This document shows, piece by piece, positions 1 through 6,554 of a DNA stretch of 12,456 nucleotides; positions within the stretch are counted from its first letter, which is position 1; every line of letters begins with the position of its first letter. The stretch lies in assembly GCA_013817135.1 (NCBI GenBank), contig JACDDF010000019.1, positions 1 through 12,456 of the forward strand, in the 5' to 3' direction. The position numbers and the translations under genes are program-made. Under the pieces are notes generated by a model that was not told where the DNA came from, searched no databases, and saw nothing but the letters and a program-made list of their open reading frames with translations. Source of the stretch: Nitrospirales bacterium. Its GTDB lineage: Bacteria; Nitrospirota; Nitrospiria; Nitrospirales; UBA8639.

Positions 1-183
1 CATACTCACCTGTACGATCCGCGTGTCAACCAGGCTGTGGCCTTTCCTTCGGGAAGCCTCAGGTCAGGACGGGCCTTTCGAGCACTCCCTGCATGGTTTC
101 CGATTGCCGCGCAATGATATCGGGGCGTGTCAATCTGGTGGAAATTTCAATTATTTAACGGTCCCTGCTGAGGAGAACGTCTT
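1..183. other. Leader region before phoB, no recognisable gene
   Basis: All three forward frames are open for at least 38 codons from the left edge, and the frame starting at base 1 ends at a TGA at 115-117. None of the translations resembles a family I know, so a C-terminal gene fragment can be neither claimed nor excluded. A small TTCG-loop hairpin (TTCC 44-47, GGAA 52-55) is visible but has no T-tract after it. The AT-rich stretch at about 145-159 is where a phoB promoter would be expected. I see no convincing Pho box array here. Confidence 0.4.
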
Positions 184-876
184 ATGGCTGCAACAGTATT
201 AGTCGTTGATGATGAAAAGGATCTGGTGGAGTTGATCAAGTATCACTTGGAAAAGGAAGGGCTCAAGTGTTTGGAGGCGCGTGATGGAGAAACGGCCTTG
301 CAGGTGGCCAGGGAACGTACTCCGGATCTTATGGTTTTGGATTTGATGTTGCCGGGTGTGGATGGTTTAGAGGTCTGCCGGAAGTTGAGGAAAGATCCGA
401 AAACGTCTTCGATCGCCATTATTATGCTGACGGCGAAGGCCGAAGAAGTGGACCGGATTGTCGGTTTGGAAATGGGGGCGGATGATTATATGGTGAAACC
501 CTTTAGCCCGAGGGAACTTCTCGCCAGAGTGAAAGCCGTGTTGCGGCGAGGACAAGGGCAGGACATGCCGGCCATCAAAAGAGTTGGAACACTGGAGGTG
601 GATGAAGGAAAGCATCAGGTGACGGTGAATGGAACCGTGGTGGAATTGACGGTCAAGGAGTTCGATCTGCTCTGTGCGTTGATGCGGGCGAATGGTCGGG
701 TCCTGAACCGGGAGCAAATATTGGAAACGGTTTGGGGCTATTCCAATGCCGTGGATATTGAATCGCGGACAGTGGATGTGCACATTCGGCGACTCAGGGA
801 AAAGTTAGGGGACGAATTTACGCGCATTGTGACCGTTAAAGGTGTGGGCTATCGTTTTGAGTCGGGGTCGGTCTAA
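184..876 (+). CDS. phoB: Phosphate regulon response regulator PhoB (OmpR/PhoB family)
   Basis: This is a two-domain cytoplasmic transcription factor of 230 aa, the usual PhoB length. The receiver domain (about residues 4-118) has the acidic pair D9/D10, phospho-acceptor D53 (context VLDLMLPG), switch T83 and conserved K105 (KPF). The C-terminal winged-helix domain (about 130-226) contains the family pattern ELTVKEFDLL, then the recognition region SRTVDVHIRRLREKLG and a terminal GVGYRF hairpin. In this family, phosphorylation by PhoR permits binding to tandem 7-base repeats upstream of target promoters; arrays of that geometry are present at three places downstream. A GAGGAG ribosome site at 170-175, 8 bases before the ATG, supports the start. 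Assignment as PhoB rather than another OmpR-type regulator rests on the adjacent phoR, pst genes and phoU. No clear Pho box precedes it, so autoregulation is not evident. Confidence 0.95.
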   Translation: MAATVLVVDDEKDLVELIKYHLEKEGLKCLEARDGETALQVARERTPDLMVLDLMLPGVDGLEVCRKLRKDPKTSSIAIIMLTAKAEEVDRIVGLEMGADDYMVKPFSPRELLARVKAVLRRGQGQDMPAIKRVGTLEVDEGKHQVTVNGTVVELTVKEFDLLCALMRANGRVLNREQILETVWGYSNAVDIESRTVDVHIRRLREKLGDEFTRIVTVKGVGYRFESGSV

Positions 877-941
877 GGATGAAACGTGAGGGGTAAGGCG
901 GAGAGCGGATGCGTGATTTCATCTTTCCCTTTTCTTCCTTA

Positions 942-1021
942 GTCATTCCCGACATTAGTAAGCGGGAATCTATCTTATTGTCTTTTCGGATGGATCCCCG
1001 CTGACTACTAGGGGGGATGAC
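942..1021. repeat. 80-base imperfect palindrome of REP/MITE type between phoB and phoR
   Basis: Two 29-base arms (942-970 and 993-1021) are inverted copies matching at 22 of 29 positions, separated by 22 bases. The outer ends are GTCAT / ATGAC. Each arm also folds on itself: ATTCCCG 945-951 with CGGGAAT 963-969, and ATCCCC 994-999 with GGGGAT 1013-1018. The GTCATTCCCG...GCGGGAATC pattern is a familiar dispersed intergenic palindrome in many bacterial genomes. It is non-coding and would form a strong hairpin in the phoB-phoR transcript. A 10-base direct repeat, GGATGGATCC, occurs at 988-997 and again at 1033-1042. Whether it is multicopy in this genome cannot be seen from the window. Confidence 0.8.
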
Positions 1022-1144
1022 GCCAGGGAAGGGGATGGATCCTGTTACCACCCTGCGAGGACAAAGCCTGGTATGCGTTCGGCTTGGATCACTATTTAAT
1101 CGGATCTGACACTGTCTTTCACTTGATGAAAGTTTCGTGGATCA

Positions 1145-2527
1145 ATGCGTAATCCTTCTCTTATCCTTATGAGCTGGATGGTGGCGGCGATGATCGGGGT
1201 TGGCGTGGCGGTCGCCTGGGCATGGCCATTCTGGGTGGTGGTTTTGTTGGGGGCTGGTTTGGTTGGTGTGGCGGTGTTGCTGACCCGAGGCACCTGGGAT
1301 CAGACGAGAGAAAACCATGAAGACGTCATAACAGGCGTTCGTCAACTTGAACAGCTCAGTGGGATTGATGAGGCGAGGGCGCGTCGGGTGTTGGAACCCG
1401 ATGCATTGGGAGGGCATATCCAGCGCCTCGTGGAAAACGTGAAGAAACGAATGACCAGTCTCGAGGAAGAACGCACGAAAATTATCGCCATCATGGAAAA
1501 TTTGGTGGAAGGAGTGGTGGCCTTCGATGCAAAGGGAAAGGTGGTATTCACCAATTCCAGCGCCCATCGAATATTGGGATTGGACGCCAGGGCGATTCAA
1601 GGACGATCGGTTTGGGAAATCATCAGAAACCAGGAACTGGCGGGTCTGGTTGAAGGCTGTCAGGAGTTGGCGTGGCATGAGCGACGACAGGCTGAGGTAG
1701 AATTGCATCCTCCCGTCTCCATGGTGTTAGAGGTGTATGCGCTGCCTTTCCCCATTTCCAATCAGAAGAAGGGGAGTGTGTTGGTGTTGCACGATGTCAC
1801 CCAATTGCGCCGATTGGAACAGGTCCGGACAGAGTTTATTGAGAACGTGTCCCATGAACTGCGCACCCCGCTGACGGCCATTGTCGGATATTTGGAAACG
1901 CTTGTGGATGAGCCGTCTTTGGAAACTCCGAACAATCGGAAATTTGTGCACGTCGCCTACCAGCATGCGGAACGGCTCAGCCGGTTGGTGGAAGATTTAC
2001 GAAGCCTCTCGGAAATTGAATCAGGAAAAATCGTCTTGCGGTGTGAATTAGTCCCGCTGCGTGAAGTTGCACAGGATGTCTGTGAGATGTTTCAGAATCA
2101 ACTTTCGAAAAAAAATCTGCAGATCTCCAATAAGATTGGGGTTGAATTCAGTGCCTGGGCAGATCGGGATCGGTTGATTCAGATTCTGGTGAATCTCGTG
2201 GATAATGCCATTAAATATACGTCTGCCGAAGGCACGATATCGTTTCAAGCCACGCTTCTTGGGGATCAGGGAATTTCCCTGCAGGTCAACGACACGGGCC
2301 AGGGCATTCCTTCGATTGACCTGCCACGCATTACCGAACGATTTTACCGGGTGGATCGAGCGCGTTCTCGTGAAGAAGGTGGGACGGGGCTTGGACTTTC
2401 TATCGTCAAGCATCTCCTCCAACTGCTCGGTGGTAAACTCCGCATACAGAGTGAATTGGGAAAAGGCACCACGATAGAAGTGATCCTGCCTGTATCCAGA
2501 CCAACACCCTCAACTAAACCATTGTGA
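1145..2527 (+). CDS. phoR: Phosphate regulon sensor histidine kinase PhoR
   Basis: This is a membrane-anchored sensor kinase of 460 aa that phosphorylates PhoB when phosphate is scarce. Two hydrophobic segments (about residues 9-28 and 30-48) are joined by a very short loop, as in PhoR proteins that sense through the Pst/PhoU complex rather than an external ligand. A linker with coiled-coil character leads to a PAS domain (about 110-215, starting IIAIMENLVEGVVAFD). The dimerisation domain carries the phospho-acceptor H237 in NVSHELRTPLTA. The catalytic domain has the N box (N350, N354), G1 box NDTGQGIP (382-389), F box (RFYRVD, about 399-404) and G2 box GGTGLGLSI (412-420), so all kinase motifs are intact. 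The start has only a weak ribosome site. phoR is separated from phoB by 268 bases containing a palindromic repeat, unlike the tight phoB-phoR pairs of many bacteria. Confidence 0.94.
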   Translation: MRNPSLILMSWMVAAMIGVGVAVAWAWPFWVVVLLGAGLVGVAVLLTRGTWDQTRENHEDVITGVRQLEQLSGIDEARARRVLEPDALGGHIQRLVENVKKRMTSLEEERTKIIAIMENLVEGVVAFDAKGKVVFTNSSAHRILGLDARAIQGRSVWEIIRNQELAGLVEGCQELAWHERRQAEVELHPPVSMVLEVYALPFPISNQKKGSVLVLHDVTQLRRLEQVRTEFIENVSHELRTPLTAIVGYLETLVDEPSLETPNNRKFVHVAYQHAERLSRLVEDLRSLSEIESGKIVLRCELVPLREVAQDVCEMFQNQLSKKNLQISNKIGVEFSAWADRDRLIQILVNLVDNAIKYTSAEGTISFQATLLGDQGISLQVNDTGQGIPSIDLPRITERFYRVDRARSREEGGTGLGLSIVKHLLQLLGGKLRIQSELGKGTTIEVILPVSRPTPSTKPL

Positions 2528-2593
2528 GATTTCACGTGCTCTCCCTGGTAACCCCCCTCCTAGTAGTTTTTCTTTTTTACATCCCCTGAAAAC

Positions 2594-2647
2594 GTTACAC
2601 AGTTGTAACCCGAACCTCACAGAGGTGAAACAGTCATTCGCTAGGAT
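2594..2647 (+). promoter_or_regulatory. Putative Pho box array and -10 element upstream of the small gene
   Basis: Four 7-base units start at exact 11-base steps: GTTACAC (2594), GTAACCC (2605), CTCACAG (2616) and GAAACAG (2627). Seven-base direct repeats with 4-base spacers are the known geometry of PhoB sites. TAGGAT at 2642-2647 is a plausible -10 box, 8 bases after the last unit. The first two units also form an inverted repeat (GTTACA 2594-2599 / TGTAAC 2604-2609). A transcript starting near 2653 would begin with a hairpin (GCAGGGTT 2654-2661 pairing with AACC 2666-2669 and CTGC 2673-2676). The units further downstream are degenerate. PhoB binding is inferred. Confidence 0.6.
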
Positions 2648-2725
2648 TCGATTGCAGGGTTGATTAACCCGACTGCCGAGCCCTGAAACTGTCTTAACGT
2701 TAGTCGACAATAACGGGAGAAGCCC

Positions 2726-3037
2726 ATGGGAATAAAAAACACAGAATGGATTGCCCCGGTTGATGTTGAACGGAAAGATCATGATCAGGTGTTAGCGGTC
2801 ATTTCTGCCAGTCCAGGGGTTACGATAGAAGCACTTTTGGAGCATTTGCCATGGATGCGGTGGGGGCATTTATTTTCCATCCTTGGGGAATGTCTGCAAG
2901 AAGGGTCGGTAATCTTGTGCCAAAAGGAGTTTCAATTTGAAGTCCGGGCCATTCATTCCTCGTCAAGCGGCAACGAGGAGGATGTCCTGACGGGATATGT
3001 TTCGTCAAAACCGGGAAATCGGCAGATGGCTATTTAA
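2726..3037 (+). CDS. Small protein of unknown function, possible winged-helix fold, Pho-linked
   Basis: This predicted 103-aa soluble protein has no signal peptide or membrane segment. The ATG is supported by a GGGAG ribosome site at 2715-2719. Residues about 20-75 alternate helices and a terminal hairpin in a way that suggests a winged helix: a helix beginning DQVLAVISASPG, a helix TIEALLEHLP, a third helix around WGHLFSILGECLQEG, then strands SVILCQKEFQFEVRAI. I associate similar small proteins with Nitrospira-like genomes, but no function is known to me. The last 25 residues are polar and probably disordered. It lies between phoR and pstS with a Pho-box-like array on each side, and the second array overlaps its stop codon, so it may be expressed with the Pho regulon. 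It could be a DNA-binding modulator or a protein-interaction domain; neither is shown by the sequence. Confidence 0.75.
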   Translation: MGIKNTEWIAPVDVERKDHDQVLAVISASPGVTIEALLEHLPWMRWGHLFSILGECLQEGSVILCQKEFQFEVRAIHSSSSGNEEDVLTGYVSSKPGNRQMAI

Positions 3038-3087
3038 CACGTTCGTAACATTGCCGTTACATAGAAGAAACCTGTTGGACCTACACT
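3034..3087 (+). promoter_or_regulatory. Putative Pho box array and promoter of pstS
   Basis: Three 7-base units lie at exact 11-base spacing: TTAACAC (3034), GTAACAT (3045) and GTTACAT (3056). The last two differ at one position. A degenerate fourth unit, GAAACCT, follows at 3067. TACACT at 3082-3087 is a candidate -10 element. The array begins inside the stop-codon region of the upstream small gene (TAA 3035-3037), so this operator overlaps coding sequence. This is the standard position for PhoB control of pstS, and the best supported of the three arrays by context. Confidence 0.75.
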
Positions 3088-3114
3088 ATTTATTCACATG
3101 AGGAGGCACGGTTC

Positions 3115-4128
3115 ATGAAAAATGGTCAGAAAAGTACGCAGATGGGGGTGTTGGGCTTAGGCATAGGGCTCTTCCTGCTCTGGAGCGGGACCACGATGCT
3201 TGGGGCCTCTAATGTTTGGGCCAAGGATGACATGGAAGATCCGGCCTGGGTGAATTATGCCAAGGTGAGCGGAGTGTCTGGGAATATCAATAGTATCGGC
3301 TCGGATACCCTGAATAACCTCATGACGCTGTGGGCCGAAGGATTCCGGAAACAATATCCGAATGTCAAAATCCAGATTGAAGGGAAAGGATCCAGTACTG
3401 CACCGCCTGCTCTTATTGAAGGGACGGCACAGTTGGGACCGATGTCTCGCAAGATGAAGGGAAAAGAAATCGATGCATTTGAATCCAAGTTTGGTTATAA
3501 ACCGACCCCCTTTCCCGTTGCGGTGGATGCGTTGGCGGTCTACGTCAATAAGGACAATGCCATTCAAGGGATGTCGATTGAGCAAGTTGACGCGGTGTTT
3601 TCCAAGACCCGTAGGCAGGGGTATAAGGAAAATATTGATAGTTGGGGTCAATTGGGTTTGACCGGTAGGTTTGCCGATATGCCGATCAGTATCTATGGCC
3701 GGAATTCCGCCTCGGGGACCTATGGATTTTTCAAAGAAGTGGTGCTGGAGAATGGAGATTATAAAGATGAAGTGAAGGAACAGCCCGGTTCGGCCTCTGT
3801 CGTGCAAGGTCTGACCGAAGATCAAGCCGGCATCGGGTATAGCGGTATCGGGTATCGCACATCGGGAGTTCATGCCCTTCCCCTTGCGATGAAGGCTGGG
3901 CAACCGTTTGTGGAGCCAACTTATGCCAATGCCACCAGTGGGGAGTATCCCTTATCTCGCTATTTGTTTGTGTATGTAAACAAAGCGCCCAATCAACCGT
4001 TGTCTCCCATTGTTCGGGAATTCTTGAAATATGTTTATAGCCGGGAGGGCCAGAAGGTCGTCATTAAAGATGGCTATTTTCCCATATCGGAGAAGATTAT
4101 TGGGAAACAGTCTGAGCACCTCAAGTAG
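3115..4128 (+). CDS. pstS: Periplasmic phosphate-binding protein PstS
   Basis: This is the high-affinity phosphate receptor of the Pst ABC transporter, 337 aa. An N-terminal signal peptide has a basic start, a hydrophobic core at about residues 11-30 and a likely cleavage after VWA (A36), placing the mature protein in the periplasm. Phosphate-binding loops are recognisable: IGSDT (61-65), the glycine/serine loop GKGSST (90-95) and [13 protein letters not shown] (194-206), followed by QPGSASVVQ and the GIGYSGIGY segment typical of PBP-like PstS proteins. A strong GAGGAGG site at 3100-3106 supports the ATG and suggests high translation, expected for the receptor subunit. It is the first gene of pstSCAB-phoU and sits directly behind a Pho-box-like array. 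A hairpin after its stop codon may keep its mRNA more abundant than the downstream cistrons. Confidence 0.95.
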   Translation: MKNGQKSTQMGVLGLGIGLFLLWSGTTMLGASNVWAKDDMEDPAWVNYAKVSGVSGNINSIGSDTLNNLMTLWAEGFRKQYPNVKIQIEGKGSSTAPPALIEGTAQLGPMSRKMKGKEIDAFESKFGYKPTPFPVAVDALAVYVNKDNAIQGMSIEQVDAVFSKTRRQGYKENIDSWGQLGLTGRFADMPISIYGRNSASGTYGFFKEVVLENGDYKDEVKEQPGSASVVQGLTEDQAGIGYSGIGYRTSGVHALPLAMKAGQPFVEPTYANATSGEYPLSRYLFVYVNKAPNQPLSPIVREFLKYVYSREGQKVVIKDGYFPISEKIIGKQSEHLK

Positions 4129-4151
4129 GAATTTTCTGATGAACATCCTGA

Positions 4152-4182
4152 CCGCCACCCCTAGAAACACTTTGGGGAGCGG
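4152..4182 (+). promoter_or_regulatory. Intercistronic hairpin between pstS and pstC
   Basis: CCGC (4152-4155) and CCCC (4158-4161) can pair with GGGG (4174-4177) and GCGG (4179-4182), leaving a 12-base loop and a small internal loop. No T-tract follows, so it does not look like a full terminator. Hairpins at this position in other binding-protein operons stabilise the first message or partly attenuate read-through; that role here is inferred. It also covers the GGGGAG that could serve an alternative TTG start of pstC at 4183. Confidence 0.45.
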
Positions 4183-4242
4183 TTGGGAGTTCTGATCTCA
4201 TCTTCTACTTCCTTTCTTCACTTTTGCCAAGCTCAAGCCCTC

Positions 4243-6543
4243 ATGCCACCCTTATCTTCTTCTGATGCTTTAGTTTCTCATAGAAAGTCGTTTGCCGTCG
4301 GTTCTCGTATTGCCGCTCAAAAGCGAATTCGTCATCTACTGGATTCTGTGGCGAAGTATGTCGTAGGGGCGGGAGGCCTGGCGACCATTGTCAGTATTCT
4401 AGGGATTTTTGTGTATCTGGTGTGGGAAGTGATTCCTCTGTTTCAACCCGCGACCGTCACTCCAGAACTGACGGTGCCTGTGCCACGCACAGCGATTCAA
4501 TCCTCACAGGGGGCTCATGCGATGGTGGGGATTGATGAATATCGCGAAGTCCCGTTTGTTCTCAAAGGGAAATACCTCCAATTTTTTTCCTTACCCGGTG
4601 GTACCATCATTCCTGATGTGGGAGGGGAGTTATCGATCAACGGTGGGCCGACGTCTGTCGTGCGAATAGGGTTAAAAGGCCATACCCTCAGTATCGGAAC
4701 AGACCGGGGACTCGTCTATCCGATCAAGATTCTTTATCGTTCTGATTTCCAAGGGGATCAACGGACTATTCTTCCGAGTGTGAAGGTCAACGATCCTGTG
4801 CAGGTGACTCCTGACGGAATGGGGATTATCCTTCATGCGCATGTCACTCGGAGTGATGAGTTTCAAACCGTAGCGGCTCTCACCGGAAGTGAAGAACTCT
4901 GGGTGACCCGGATTGAGGAACCAGGAGATTTTTCCTTTTCGGATGAGGTCGTTGTGACAACCAATCGGCTCGTCCTACCGCCGAAGGCTCATCTCACGAC
5001 TTTGGCACTGGATAGTGTGGGGAAACGATTGGTAGCCGGGACGAAGGATGGCCATCTCCTAACATGGGAATGGCAAGGGCAGGGATTTGATGCCATACCT
5101 CAATCCGTGCCTGTTGGTGCGGCCGGGGATGCCGTGACCGCTCTTTCATATTTGTTAGGTGAACGAACATTGGTGGTTGGCACCATTTCCGGAAGCGTGA
5201 GTACGTGGGCGTTCTCAGCCGATCAATCGGGGCCATCCGGCAGATTCCTGAGGAAAGTTCATACCTTCACCCCACATGACAGGTCGGTGACGAGTCTCTC
5301 GGTATCCCAACGTGATAAAGGATTTCTCACTGCCGACGATCAGGGAACCGTATTGTTGCATTACTCTACGACAGGAGAAACGATTTTAGAAATCCCGGGA
5401 AAGGGAAAAGCCATCGAATCGCTACGCTACGCTCCAAAAGCCGATGGCCTGGTGTGGTTGGAGGAGGATGGCAGGCTTCAGACCTATGCTATTCATAATC
5501 CACATCCGGAGGTGACGTTCAAATCCTTATTTTTTCCTGTGACCTATGAAGGCTATGACCGTGCGGAGATGATTTGGCAATCCTCCAGCGGATCGGATGA
5601 GTTTGAACCGAAATTGGGCCTCATTCCGCTCATGTTTGGCACGTTGAAGGGGACGTTGTATGCCATGGTGTTGGCCATACCCCTTGCGATCATGGGGGCC
5701 ATTTATACGGCCATGTTCATGCATCCTCATCTCAGGGCGGTTGTGAAGCCGTCTTTGGAATTGATGGCGGCTCTGCCGTCGGTGGTATTGGGATTTCTCG
5801 CGGCTCTCTGGTTTGCTCCTCTCTTAGAAAAAATTTTTCCTGCGGTGGTCGCCATTGTGGGATTCCTTCCTCTCGTGATTGCGGCCTGTTGTCTTGCCTG
5901 GCAATTCCTTCCCATTCGGGTGAGACGCTTTGAAGTGTATGGGCTTGATCTGTTGGTCATGATGGTCGCCATCGTTCTCACGGTGGTTGGCTGTTTGATG
6001 GCCAATCACTCGATCGAGGGCTGGCTGTTTGGAGGAAATTTCAAACAGTGGTTGGCACAGAATTTGGGGTTAACCTACGATCAGCGAAATGCCATTGTCA
6101 TTAGTTTTGCCATGGGTTTTGCGGTGATTCCGATTATTTTCAGTATTGCCGAAGATGCCATTGCCAATGTTCCCCGGCAACTTGTCGCAGGCTCTCTGGC
6201 ATTGGGGGCGACGCGTTGGCAGACCTTAACCCGGTTAGTCCTCATTTCGGCCAGTCCGGGCATCTTCTCGGCGTTGATGATTGGATTTGGGCGTGCGATA
6301 GGAGAAACGATGATTGTGCTGATGGCCACGGGAAATACCCCGATTATGGATTGGAGTATGTTTAACGGGTTTCGTACGCTATCGGCCAACATTGCGGTGG
6401 AAATGCCTGAAGCTCCTCATGGCGGGACATTGTATCGTGTGTTGTTCCTGTCTGGTCTAATTTTGTTTGGTTTTACGTTTACGATTAATACGATTGCCGA
6501 AATCGTCCGGCAACGGCTCCGCCAAAAATATTCTCAGTTTTAG
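4243..6543 (+). CDS. pstC: Phosphate ABC transporter permease PstC, enlarged form with WD40-like extracytoplasmic domain
   Basis: This is an inner-membrane subunit of the Pst phosphate importer, 766 aa from this ATG, over twice the E. coli length of 319. After a basic N-terminus and first membrane helix (about residues 42-66), an insert of roughly 400 residues precedes the permease core. Four repeats ending in a WD40-like pattern are visible at about 250-277, 297-324, 345-375 and 390-417 (for example RLVAGTKDGHLLTWEW and TLVVGTISGSVSTWAF). The core has the LAALPSVVLGF helix, the EAA loop contacting PstB (about 637-672, with VPRQLVAGSLALGATRW) and GRAIGETM, all matching PstC. Two extra hydrophobic segments (about 533-555 and 566-586) lie between the helices equivalent to E. 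coli TM3 and TM4. Enlarged PstC proteins are known in Pseudomonas and Vibrio. The start is uncertain: an in-frame TTG at 4183 would add 20 residues, and neither start has an ideal ribosome site. Confidence 0.9.
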   Translation: MPPLSSSDALVSHRKSFAVGSRIAAQKRIRHLLDSVAKYVVGAGGLATIVSILGIFVYLVWEVIPLFQPATVTPELTVPVPRTAIQSSQGAHAMVGIDEYREVPFVLKGKYLQFFSLPGGTIIPDVGGELSINGGPTSVVRIGLKGHTLSIGTDRGLVYPIKILYRSDFQGDQRTILPSVKVNDPVQVTPDGMGIILHAHVTRSDEFQTVAALTGSEELWVTRIEEPGDFSFSDEVVVTTNRLVLPPKAHLTTLALDSVGKRLVAGTKDGHLLTWEWQGQGFDAIPQSVPVGAAGDAVTALSYLLGERTLVVGTISGSVSTWAFSADQSGPSGRFLRKVHTFTPHDRSVTSLSVSQRDKGFLTADDQGTVLLHYSTTGETILEIPGKGKAIESLRYAPKADGLVWLEEDGRLQTYAIHNPHPEVTFKSLFFPVTYEGYDRAEMIWQSSSGSDEFEPKLGLIPLMFGTLKGTLYAMVLAIPLAIMGAIYTAMFMHPHLRAVVKPSLELMAALPSVVLGFLAALWFAPLLEKIFPAVVAIVGFLPLVIAACCLAWQFLPIRVRRFEVYGLDLLVMMVAIVLTVVGCLMANHSIEGWLFGGNFKQWLAQNLGLTYDQRNAIVISFAMGFAVIPIIFSIAEDAIANVPRQLVAGSLALGATRWQTLTRLVLISASPGIFSALMIGFGRAIGETMIVLMATGNTPIMDWSMFNGFRTLSANIAVEMPEAPHGGTLYRVLFLSGLILFGFTFTINTIAEIVRQRLRQKYSQF

Positions 6544-6554
6544 CTCGAGCAGAC

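Noticed and set aside
1..3. CAT at the left edge, read as a minus-strand ATG with AGGTG upstream, suggesting a divergent gene
   Set aside because: Nothing of the gene is visible, so it cannot be supported.
127..160. Possible Pho box before phoB (GTGTCAA at 127, GTGGAAA at 138)
   Set aside because: Only the first unit fits; the unit 11 bases later and the following positions do not, so it is no better than chance.
1095..1123. Possible Pho box before phoR around CTGACAC (1106-1112)
   Set aside because: One good half-site, but the units 11 bases either side are out of register with the pattern.
1142..1708. Open frame antisense to phoR (188 codons)
   Set aside because: Contained within phoR, which has all kinase motifs; the translation resembles no protein family I know.
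2545..2577. T-rich stretch after phoR as an intrinsic terminator
   Set aside because: T runs are present, but no GC-rich stem of reasonable length precedes them.
3157..3903. Long open frame antisense to pstS (248 codons)
   Set aside because: It lies wholly inside a confidently identified gene on the other strand, its translation has no recognisable domain and it has no start context; it is a by-product of pstS codon use.
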